From contig DUHK01000092.1 in the NCBI GenBank assembly GCA_013330915.1, positions 1 to 5,069 of the forward strand: a stretch of 5,069 bases of DNA, written 5' to 3'. The notes beneath the pieces are model-generated. The model made no database searches. It was not told the DNA's origin and saw only the letters and a list, made by a program, of their open reading frames with translations. Both the position numbers and the translations under genes were made by a program. Below are positions 1 through 4,928 of this stretch, one piece after another. Position 1 is the stretch's first letter. Each line of letters opens with the position of its first letter. This DNA comes from Methanosphaera sp. GTDB taxonomy: Archaea > Methanobacteriota > Methanobacteria > Methanobacteriales > Methanobacteriaceae.

Positions 1-626
1 CCGGCAAGAATTACTGGTTTTTCACTTTCTTCAATGATTTTCACGGCTTTTTTTATCTGTTTGATGTTGGCTTTTGTGGTTGGTTTGTATCCTTCCAGTC
101 TAAGAACTCTTTTCATGTCGTCTTCCGTCACGTCTGCTTCAAGCACGTCCTTTGGAAGGTCTACTACAACAACACCTTTTCTTCCGGTTCCTGCTATGTG
201 GTATGCTGCATCAATTATTTCAGGTAAATCTTTTGATTTTCTTGGCTGGAAATTTGCCTTTGTAATAGGCATGGTTATACCTATTGTATCTACTTCCTGA
301 AATGCGTCAGTTCCGATGATTGGAGTTCCTACCTGTCCTGTAAGTGCAACAACAGGGCTTGAATCCATTTGTGCAGTTGCAATACCGGTCACAAGGTTTG
401 TTGCTCCAGGTCCGCTTGTGGCAATGCACACACCGGTTTTTCCGGATACTCTTGCATATCCGTCTGCCGCATGTGATGCTGCCTGTTCGTGTCTGACTAA
501 TATGTGTTTTATGTCTGAGTCATATATTGAATCGTATAATGGTAACAGTACTCCTCCGGGATAACCGAAGACTACGTCAGTACCATTTTCCTTAAGTTTT
601 TTTAGTAATGCGTCACTTCCATTCAT
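1..626 (-). CDS. ilvB: Acetolactate synthase large subunit, N-terminal 208 codons (runs off left edge)
   Basis: This is the catalytic subunit of acetohydroxyacid synthase. It uses thiamine diphosphate (ThDP) to condense pyruvate with pyruvate or 2-oxobutyrate, the first common step of valine, leucine and isoleucine synthesis in the cytoplasm. Translation of the minus strand shows a typical ThDP-enzyme N-terminal domain (about residues 1-165): FGYPGG at 20-25, RHEQAA with the cofactor-activating Glu at 47, ATSGPGATN at 69-77, LTGQV at 95-99, FQE with Gln110 and DLPKDV with Lys159. These fall at the same numbers I recall for E. coli AHAS II. The central domain starts near residue 190 and is cut by the window edge. 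The ATG at 624-626 is preceded by GAGG at a 6-8 nt spacing, which supports the start. The leader is AT-rich, with a TATA-like box near 695-702. A complete gene would be about 550-590 codons. The large-subunit assignment is secure. Whether this copy is biosynthetic ilvB or a second paralogue cannot be told from the fragment. Confidence 0.95.
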   Translation of the reverse strand, partial: MNGSDALLKKLKENGTDVVFGYPGGVLLPLYDSIYDSDIKHILVRHEQAASHAADGYARVSGKTGVCIATSGPGATNLVTGIATAQMDSSPVVALTGQVGTPIIGTDAFQEVDTIGITMPITKANFQPRKSKDLPEIIDAAYHIAGTGRKGVVVVDLPKDVLEADVTEDDMKRVLRLEGYKPTTKANIKQIKKAVKIIEESEKPVILA

Positions 627-693
627 GCTTTTTCCTCATGTAAGTTATATAATAATTTGATAATCTTGATAAAATTCATGATATAATATACTG

Positions 694-702
694 ATTTATA
701 TC
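694..702 (-). promoter_or_regulatory. Candidate TATA box of ilvB
   Basis: On the minus strand the sequence reads GATATAAAT, preceded by an A-rich stretch that could act as a BRE. Transcription starting about 25 nt downstream would give a leader of roughly 45 nt before the ATG at 626. Other TATA-like strings lie closer to the gene (near 645-655 and 680-690), so the choice is tentative. The rest of the 231-bp gap between 627 and 857 shows no gene. Confidence 0.4.
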
Positions 703-857
703 TTTGTTTTTTGATGCTTAATAATTTTTTTCATTGTTTATGTCTTTGAATTATTCAGTTAATTATGAATGTAAAATTAATAAGATTTGTTTTATTCAAA
801 GAAGAGTTATAATACGATAAAATGTGTTAGGGGGTTTAAAATGTGAAAAGTGGAAGA

Positions 858-1346
858 TTAACTGTGAATAGGAGTGATTTTTTCCCAATCAATGTCTCCA
901 TTATCATTAACGTATTCGCAATCACAATGGGCTTTAACTACTTTGGCAAAGAATACTTCGTAGTCTTCCATTGTTATTGAGTTTATTACTTTGCATTCGA
1001 AGTTCACTGGACAATCACAAATTATTGGAGCATCAACAACATCAGCATCTATTGTATTGTAGCATGATAGTTTTTCTACAACACGTCCGGAATAGCTTCC
1101 AAAATAATCTATGAACTCTTTTTGATTAATTTTTGCAAAGTTCATTACAAATTCTTTTTGTTCTTTTATAATATGATGTGAAAATCTTTCATTTTTAATG
1201 GAAATCATTAATATTTCCGGGTCTACACAAACGTTTCCTGTCAGTCCGACTGTCAATGCGTTCTCTTTCTGGTTCTTGTCACGGCATGAAACAATTACCC
1301 ATGGTTCTGGATTGATTAATCTGTTATTTTTTATTTCACATTTCAT
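858..1346 (-). CDS. Flavin reductase-like (FMN-binding split-barrel) protein, cysteine-rich
   Basis: This 162-residue cytoplasmic protein resembles the flavin reductase-like / flavoredoxin family, which binds FMN in a split beta-barrel and passes electrons between a reduced nicotinamide or flavin donor and an acceptor. Family features visible are the N-terminal NPEPWVIVSC segment (residues 12-21), ENALTVGLTGNVCVDPEILMI (29-49), equivalent to the FMN-contacting strand and turn, the SHHIIKEQKEFVMNFA stretch (56-71), and a late strand FFAKVVKAH (132-140) of the kind that usually carries the conserved 'v.a.v.a.h' pattern. It ends after DWEKITPI, where relatives often run on by about 20 residues, so it is a short member. 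It has nine cysteines, including two CDC motifs (110-112 and 141-143), which is unusual. The ATG at 1344-1346 follows AGGTGA at a good spacing. It lies downstream of mtaA on the same strand but has its own TATA box and a 146-bp gap, so it is probably transcribed separately. The exact electron donor and acceptor cannot be inferred. Confidence 0.8.
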   Translation of the reverse strand: MKCEIKNNRLINPEPWVIVSCRDKNQKENALTVGLTGNVCVDPEILMISIKNERFSHHIIKEQKEFVMNFAKINQKEFIDYFGSYSGRVVEKLSCYNTIDADVVDAPIICDCPVNFECKVINSITMEDYEVFFAKVVKAHCDCEYVNDNGDIDWEKITPIHS

Positions 1347-1377
1347 ATTATCACCTAATGTAGTATATGTAAATTTA

Positions 1378-1385
1378 GATATAAA
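1378..1385 (-). promoter_or_regulatory. Candidate TATA box of the flavin reductase-like gene
   Basis: The minus strand reads TTTATATC, preceded by an A-rich BRE-like stretch. Initiation 22-27 nt downstream would fall near 1355-1360, leaving a very short leader that just includes or touches the AGGTGA ribosome site at 1351-1356. The spacing between TATA box, ribosome site and ATG fits a normal archaeal promoter well. Confidence 0.55.
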
Positions 1386-1401
1386 TAGATTTAATTTATT
1401 T

Positions 1402-1434
1402 AAAAATAAAAATAAGTGGTGGGAGGAGATTCCC
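1402..1434 (-). terminator. Probable terminator downstream of mtaA
   Basis: Read on the minus strand after the mtaA stop codon, a short GC-richer stretch can form a weak 4-bp stem (GGGA/TCCC, plus-strand 1421-1434, 6-nt loop). It is followed by a T-rich run (plus-strand 1402-1415 is nearly all A). T-rich tracts are the main terminator signal in archaea, and the stem may be incidental. The position between mtaA and the separately promoted downstream gene supports the call. Confidence 0.4.
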
Positions 1435-1492
1435 TTTGGAGTGTTGATGATTTTATGGTGAGCGATATAAATTGGAGACTTTAACTATTTTT

Positions 1493-2632
1493 TTATGCTC
1501 TTCCATGTTTTTTAATACTTGTCATGTGATGGACATTTGCTACAGGTAATTCTACATCTTCATAAACTGGTTTCCATGATAGGTCATTTTCATTTTTTTC
1601 TCTTCTGTATTCTAAACCAAGTTCGTAGTATTCATCTCTTGCATTTACCATGGCTTGTATTGCTTTGAATGGTGTTCCAGGTGGTACACAACAGGATGAT
1701 CCGAGTATGTCTATTCCGTTATCCAGTGCTCTGAATGATTCTTCCCTTATGCTTTCAAGTTTTCCGTGGAATAAGGAGTCTGTTGCAACGTTTCCTACTA
1801 ATTGTGTGTCACTGTTTAAGTTATATTTGATTTTGTTTGCTTCTTTAACATTTACACAATCTTCAAATGAAAATCCATTATATCCAAGGTTAAGTGTATT
1901 GTTTAGGATTGGTGTTGTATCTCCACAAACGTGTAATACCATGTTGAAATCTGCAGCTTTTGCTATTCTTTCAAGTGGTCTTCCTACAAATTCATCGAAT
2001 AGGTCTGGTGGTAATAAGTCTGCTGCTACGGATGGTTCATACATACAATCTCCTTGAACATCTAATTCGTTATATGCTTTAACTACTTCTATTACTGCAT
2101 CGGCACATATGTCGATTCCTTCTTTTACAGCTTCAGGTTTGGTAGCTAAACATTTCATTAAATATTCGATTCCAACTATTTGACCTAATAGAGTGAAAGG
2201 TCCAATTTGACCTGATACTAGTGGTACATCAGGATATTTTTCTCTTCCTATTTGACATGCTTCTGCTACTACAGGAATACGACCATTACTTAGGAAATCA
2301 TCACATAAATCCACACTTTCTATGTCATCAAAAAATGGGGATTCTATAATTTCAGGTATGTGTTCATTGGCATCTCTTAAATCTACTTTACAACCCATAG
2401 CTTCAGCTTCTATTGCTAAATCAAATGGTATGTTTATACTTTCTAAACCTGCAAATTTGTGGGCACTTTCTCCTAAGGTCACCATCTTTTCGGCATCAAT
2501 GTGTGACTGTGGAAAACCTGCTCCTGTTTTTTCCATCCCTTCTACTAATGCTACTGATACTATACTTGCAACTGGTACTTTTTCAACTTCTTTACCTGCA
2601 AATGCGTTTTTTAAATTTTCTATTAGATCCAT
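1493..2632 (-). CDS. mtaA: Methylcobamide:coenzyme M methyltransferase (MtaA/MtbA family)
   Basis: This 379-residue zinc enzyme of the uroporphyrinogen decarboxylase-like fold transfers a methyl group from a methylated corrinoid protein to coenzyme M, giving methyl-CoM for methanogenesis. Family signatures are KVPVASIVSVALVEGMEKTG (residues 18-37), FPQSHIDAEKM (40-50), PFDLAIEAEAMGCKVDL (69-85), SGQIGPFTLLGQIVG (140-154) and FSFEDCV (254-260). The zinc-ligand pattern H-X-C...C is intact: His234 and Cys236 in LHVCGD and Cys314 in GSSCCVPPGTP, close to His237, Cys239 and Cys316 of Methanosarcina MtaA/MtbA as I recall them. Cys315 is an extra neighbour. About 65 residues follow Cys314, against roughly 23 in the classic enzymes, so there is a C-terminal extension of about 40 residues. 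The ATG at 2630-2632 is preceded by AAGAGG at 8 nt spacing. No mtaB or mtaC is nearby. Two FilR1-type regulators are divergent from it. The family is certain. The natural methyl donor (methanol, methylamine or another compound) is not shown by sequence, so the symbol is provisional. Confidence 0.85.
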   Translation of the reverse strand: MDLIENLKNAFAGKEVEKVPVASIVSVALVEGMEKTGAGFPQSHIDAEKMVTLGESAHKFAGLESINIPFDLAIEAEAMGCKVDLRDANEHIPEIIESPFFDDIESVDLCDDFLSNGRIPVVAEACQIGREKYPDVPLVSGQIGPFTLLGQIVGIEYLMKCLATKPEAVKEGIDICADAVIEVVKAYNELDVQGDCMYEPSVAADLLPPDLFDEFVGRPLERIAKAADFNMVLHVCGDTTPILNNTLNLGYNGFSFEDCVNVKEANKIKYNLNSDTQLVGNVATDSLFHGKLESIREESFRALDNGIDILGSSCCVPPGTPFKAIQAMVNARDEYYELGLEYRREKNENDLSWKPVYEDVELPVANVHHMTSIKKHGRA

Positions 2633-2657
2633 TTTAATTACCTCTTAGACTATTAAC

Positions 2658-2752
2658 TTGAATTCAACTAGATTATAATCAAACTACAACTTTATTGAAA
2701 TATATTGTGTTGAATTTTCAGGTACTAATCAAATTCTATTTTATTGTATATT
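2658..2752. repeat. Degenerate 50-bp tandem direct repeat upstream of mtaA
   Basis: Copy 1 is 2658-2706 and copy 2 is 2710-2752. Both start with TTGAATT and CA. Both contain TAATCAAA, exactly 7 nt, then TTTATTG, and both end with TATATT. The TAATCAAA cores start at 2676 and 2726, exactly 50 bp or about five helical turns apart, so bound proteins would sit on the same face of the DNA. Copy 1 also contains two perfect 10-bp palindromes, TTGAATTCAA (2658-2667) and GATTATAATC (2671-2680). The repeat sits between the likely mtaA TATA box and the mtaA start codon, where a repressor or activator site would be expected. Confidence 0.6.
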
Positions 2753-2760
2753 AAAGGGAC

Positions 2761-2768
2761 TATATAAA
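2761..2768 (-). promoter_or_regulatory. Candidate TATA box of mtaA
   Basis: The minus strand reads TTTATATA, the consensus methanogen TATA box, just upstream of repeat copy 2. Initiation about 25 nt downstream (near 2736-2740) would give a leader of roughly 105 nt and put most of the tandem repeat in the transcribed leader. A weaker alternative, AATATATT on the minus strand near 2699-2706, lies inside repeat copy 1 and would give a leader of about 40 nt. Confidence 0.5.
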
Positions 2769-2959
2769 GGAACAGTATTTTTAAAGGTTTTTTATTAATT
2801 TTTATGTAAATTTAAAAGAATAATAATATTTATTTTGAATATGGGGTATTTTTAAGTATTTTAATAAAGTTTTTCCTATGGATTATTATTTTTTTAAGTG
2901 AATAAATATTGATTTTTACTATTAATTTTTTAGAATACAACCAATTTTTTTATATAATG

Positions 2960-3008
2960 GAAAATTTTTTAAGCAAGAAAATTTTTTTACTTGATGAAAA
3001 TTTTTTTT
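2960..3008. repeat. Three GAAAATTTTTT tracts
   Basis: GAAAA followed by 6, 7 and 8 T residues begins at 2960, 2977 and 2996. The spacings are 17 and 19 bp, so the tracts are regular but not in phase with the helix. They are separated by short unlike spacers. They may be stiff or bent DNA that excludes archaeal histones, or simply a product of strong AT bias. There is no evidence for a protein site beyond the repetition. Confidence 0.45.
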
Positions 3009-3034
3009 AAATCAGTGGATTCTTTTTTATTAAC

Positions 3035-3052
3035 ATTAAGATACTTCTTAAT
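3035..3052. repeat. Perfect inverted repeat ATTAAGA-TACT-TCTTAAT
   Basis: Two 7-bp arms flank a 4-bp centre, about 75 bp upstream of the best regulator TATA box. The 18-bp dyad is the size expected for a dimeric winged-helix regulator operator. The same string could fold as a weak hairpin if transcribed, but no transcript is predicted to cross it. Confidence 0.45.
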
Positions 3053-3116
3053 CTTTGTAATGTGATTTAAAATGATAATTTATAATAAAAATAGCCTTTA
3101 ATGTTTACATTCATTA

Positions 3117-3130
3117 AATAAATTTATATT
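3117..3130 (+). promoter_or_regulatory. Candidate BRE/TATA of the regulator operon
   Basis: TTTATATT at 3123-3130 is preceded by an A-rich BRE-like string. A start about 25 nt downstream (near 3150) would leave a leader of about 50 nt before the first regulator gene. The same TTTATATTAA string recurs at 3180 and 3207, but those copies are too close to the start codon to act as TATA boxes for it. Confidence 0.5.
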
Positions 3131-3194
3131 AACTTTATAGATATATATACATATTGAGTATAATCTATATGGAAGGTTATTTATATTAAATGAT

Positions 3195-3200
3195 AGAGGA
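3195..3200 (+). promoter_or_regulatory. Short-spaced ribosome binding site of the first regulator
   Basis: AGAGGA stands only 2-3 nt before the GTG at 3203. This is closer than the 4-8 nt seen for the other genes in the window. A TAG stop at 3194-3196 in the same frame rules out an ATG further upstream, and the next in-frame ATG lies inside the DNA-binding domain. GTG is therefore the best start, although the weak spacing suggests low translation. Confidence 0.45.
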
Positions 3201-3202
3201 TA

Positions 3203-4045
3203 GTGATTTATATTAATTCAATCGAAGAAGATTTTAATTTAATTGAAGAGTTTAGTGAGGAAATTAAACTCTATGTTAATTCTGATATAAGATTGGAAAT
3301 TATGTCCAGTTTATTTACATCACCATCGACTCTTAAATTATTACATAAAAGTACAGGAATAACTTATACTTCGATAAGCACCAACATTTCCAAGTTGGAA
3401 TCGAAAAATATAGTGAAAAAAGAAAAGGACTATTACTACTTACGAAAACAGGCAGCAATAAAACTGGTAAATATATTATTATTACAAAACAATTTGATAT
3501 TTTTGTATGATAATGAAAATTTCTTAAATAATCATCAGGTCAAAAACAATGATATAGAAATTCTCAGCGTTCTTCCATACATAAAAAATATAGATCTGGT
3601 TCAGGCAAATAATATTAATCCAGACATAGCAATCGAAACATTCCAGGAAAACCTGTTAAGTAAAGGATCAGTTAAAACAATACTTCAATTATTACTATCA
3701 AATTATTCACAGGTTATAGATTATTTTTGTAATCATAAAACAGACATTGAAATAATGGCATCAAAGAATCTTACCGATCACATTACTGAAGCCCTCTCTG
3801 AAAAAATGGATGAAAATGCAAAATGGAAAAGGATAAACATAATAGAAGCAGAAGATGAATTAAAACTGGCATTGGCAGTTTCTCCGGATAAGGTTGTAAT
3901 GGGTTTAATAAGAAAAGAAGGAAACTTTAATAAAAGCTGTGTCCTGGTATCTCATGAAGAACTTGCCGTTAACTGGGCATACAATTTATTTAAAGAATAT
4001 GAAAGTATAGGGATAAAAAAATCTATCGAAGAAATTATTGGATAA
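3203..4045 (+). CDS. Winged-helix transcriptional regulator with FilR1-type C-terminal domain (Msr-like), first of pair
   Basis: This 280-residue protein begins with GTG. An ArsR-like winged helix-turn-helix covers about residues 22-95: VNSDIRLEIMSSLF (25-38) is the first helix, SISTNISKLESKNIVKKE (57-74) the recognition helix and following turn, and DYYYLRK (76-82) the wing. A linker follows, and about residues 145-268 resemble the FilR1 middle domain (formerly DUF1724), with the IEIMASKNL strand (182-190), the ELKLALAVSPDKVVMGLIRKEG sensor-like strands (219-240) and an ending WAYNLFKEYESIG (258-270). Proteins of this build are typical of methanogens, and several in Methanosarcina (Msr proteins) control methyltransferase genes. 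It has two scattered cysteines (176 and 246) and no MsvR-type redox cysteine cluster. It is a diverged paralogue of the next gene, 21 bp downstream, and is divergent from mtaA, its most plausible target. The ligand and the sign of regulation are unknown. Confidence 0.8.
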   Translation: MIYINSIEEDFNLIEEFSEEIKLYVNSDIRLEIMSSLFTSPSTLKLLHKSTGITYTSISTNISKLESKNIVKKEKDYYYLRKQAAIKLVNILLLQNNLIFLYDNENFLNNHQVKNNDIEILSVLPYIKNIDLVQANNINPDIAIETFQENLLSKGSVKTILQLLLSNYSQVIDYFCNHKTDIEIMASKNLTDHITEALSEKMDENAKWKRINIIEAEDELKLALAVSPDKVVMGLIRKEGNFNKSCVLVSHEELAVNWAYNLFKEYESIGIKKSIEEIIG

Positions 4046-4056
4046 TGTTAATCATT

Positions 4057-4062
4057 GAGGGG
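4057..4062 (+). promoter_or_regulatory. Ribosome binding site that fixes the second regulator's start
   Basis: GAGGGG lies 4 nt before the ATG at 4067. The frame is also open from a TTG at 4055, but that codon overlaps the ribosome site and has none of its own, so ATG 4067 is preferred. Confidence 0.7.
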
Positions 4063-4066
4063 TTAT

Positions 4067-4891
4067 ATGGTAAGGAATATTAATGAAATTACGATGGATA
4101 ATTATGATGAAGTAAGATATTTGCTCAGTTCTGAAATACGGCTTAAAATACTCAGATTACTATTGGAATCTGATATGAATACTGATAAAATCAAGGAATA
4201 TCTTGATAAACAAGATACAACCATATTACGGACATTAAAGGAATTACAGGATTTAAATCTTGTAGAAACATATGACAAAACATATTCTTTAACTTCAACA
4301 GGTTATCTGGCCGCACGTAACATAATGAATGTGCTGGATAATTGGAAAATAGTTACAAAATATTACAGGTGTTTCAATTATCATTCATTTAAAAAGTTCC
4401 CTATCGACTTTGCAAGATATTCCTTCATACTTGATGAAAGTGAACGAATTGCAGCTACCGATGAAGATTTTGATAAAACCAGAAAATTATATGAGGAAAA
4501 CATCAAGGATGCAACAGATTTAAAAATAGTATTGCCTATATATTCAAAGCAGTATCTGGGTTATATAATTGATGTGTTAAAAAGGAATGATGCTAAACTG
4601 CAACTGGTTACATCAAGAAACATCTATGAAGCAATCAAGAATTCAATGTTCTGGGATGACTTCAAACAACTTAAGAAAAAGGGAAATATCAGGTTATGGG
4701 TAAGTGAAAAGGATATACATGAAATATATTTAACTTTGACAGACACCAACTCTTCCATATCATTTTTCTATCATGATGAAACATTTGATGACACTACTTT
4801 CTTCTGGAAAAAGGAGTTTAAAACTAAAAAGATGCTGGAACATCTATTTCAGTCATATAAATATAGGATGTCAACAAAAGAGGTAATATAA
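4067..4891 (+). CDS. Winged-helix transcriptional regulator with FilR1-type C-terminal domain (Msr-like), second of pair
   Basis: This 274-residue protein starts at ATG 4067, four residues inside the longest open frame, because of the GAGGGG site just upstream. The winged helix-turn-helix spans about residues 16-90: LLSSEIRLKILRLLLESD (19-36), TTILRTLKELQDLNLVE (51-67) as recognition helix and turn, and TYSLTSTGYLAA (72-83) as wing. The C-terminal half (about 135-268) resembles the FilR1 domain: DLKIVLPIYS (151-160), LQLVTSRNIYEAI (178-190), NIRLWVSEKDI (207-217), a SFFYHDETFDD turn (232-242) and KMLEHLFQSYKYRM (255-268). It shares its architecture, and the phrase S(D/E)IRL.I at the first helix, with the upstream gene, which points to an old duplication; the two have since diverged strongly. 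The 21-bp gap implies co-transcription, so the two may form a heterodimer or bind different sites. No ligand-binding residues can be named. Confidence 0.8.
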   Translation: MVRNINEITMDNYDEVRYLLSSEIRLKILRLLLESDMNTDKIKEYLDKQDTTILRTLKELQDLNLVETYDKTYSLTSTGYLAARNIMNVLDNWKIVTKYYRCFNYHSFKKFPIDFARYSFILDESERIAATDEDFDKTRKLYEENIKDATDLKIVLPIYSKQYLGYIIDVLKRNDAKLQLVTSRNIYEAIKNSMFWDDFKQLKKKGNIRLWVSEKDIHEIYLTLTDTNSSISFFYHDETFDDTTFFWKKEFKTKKMLEHLFQSYKYRMSTKEVI

Positions 4892-4927
4892 CTCCATAAG
4901 AGTTATATCAATCAAACTATTTTTTTT
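4886..4927 (+). terminator. Hairpin plus T tract ending the regulator operon
   Basis: A perfect 9-bp stem (4886-4894 with 4900-4908, 5-nt loop) overlaps the stop codon of the second regulator. Eight T residues follow at 4920-4927. It fills the 37-bp gap to the convergent ilvN stop. On the minus strand the hairpin has no T tract behind it, so it should act mainly on plus-strand transcripts. Confidence 0.6.
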
Positions 4928-4928
4928 A

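Larger units (their letters stand above)
2633..3202. other. 570-bp AT-rich divergent intergenic region
   Basis: This gap separates mtaA (minus) from the regulator operon (plus). I find no convincing gene in it; the longest small frame I noticed is 17 codons (2957-3010) without a ribosome site. It holds the mtaA leader and promoter (2641-2768), a degenerate 50-bp tandem repeat (2658-2752), T-rich DNA of no recognisable content (about 2770-2940), three A4Tn tracts (2960-3008), an inverted repeat (3035-3052), a smaller one (AATGT-TT-ACATT, 3100-3111) and the regulator promoter (3117-3130). Its length, much greater than the other gaps here, suggests that it carries control sites for both transcription units. 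Confidence 0.7.

Noticed and set aside
34..564. Two plus-strand open frames of 88 and 82 codons
   Set aside because: They lie antisense to a clear ilvB reading frame with intact catalytic motifs and have no family resemblance of their own.
696..734. 12-residue minus-strand frame upstream of ilvB as a possible attenuator leader peptide
   Set aside because: It has no run of Leu, Val or Ile codons beyond an Ile pair, no ribosome site, no attenuator hairpin, and it overlaps the likely TATA box.
1198..1461. Plus-strand frame of 87 codons overlapping the flavin reductase-like gene
   Set aside because: It is antisense to a better supported gene, has no ribosome site, and its tail reads through terminator- and promoter-like DNA.
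1444..1480. UGAUGA-like C box suggesting a C/D box sRNA between mtaA and the flavin reductase-like gene
   Set aside because: No matching D box (CUGA) at a sensible distance and no terminal stem.
1483..1496. Shared AACTATTTTTTTAT-like string at the mtaA and ilvN stop codons (also 4915-4929)
   Set aside because: Short and low-complexity; only the copy at 4920-4927 is placed to act as a terminator, so the match is probably chance.
1650..2648. Three plus-strand frames opposite mtaA
   Set aside because: They mirror the mtaA codons; the serine- and leucine-rich composition is typical of antisense shadows.
2957..3010. 17-codon plus-strand frame across the A4Tn tracts
   Set aside because: It has no ribosome site, directly follows a TATA-like string, and its composition is explained by the repeats themselves.
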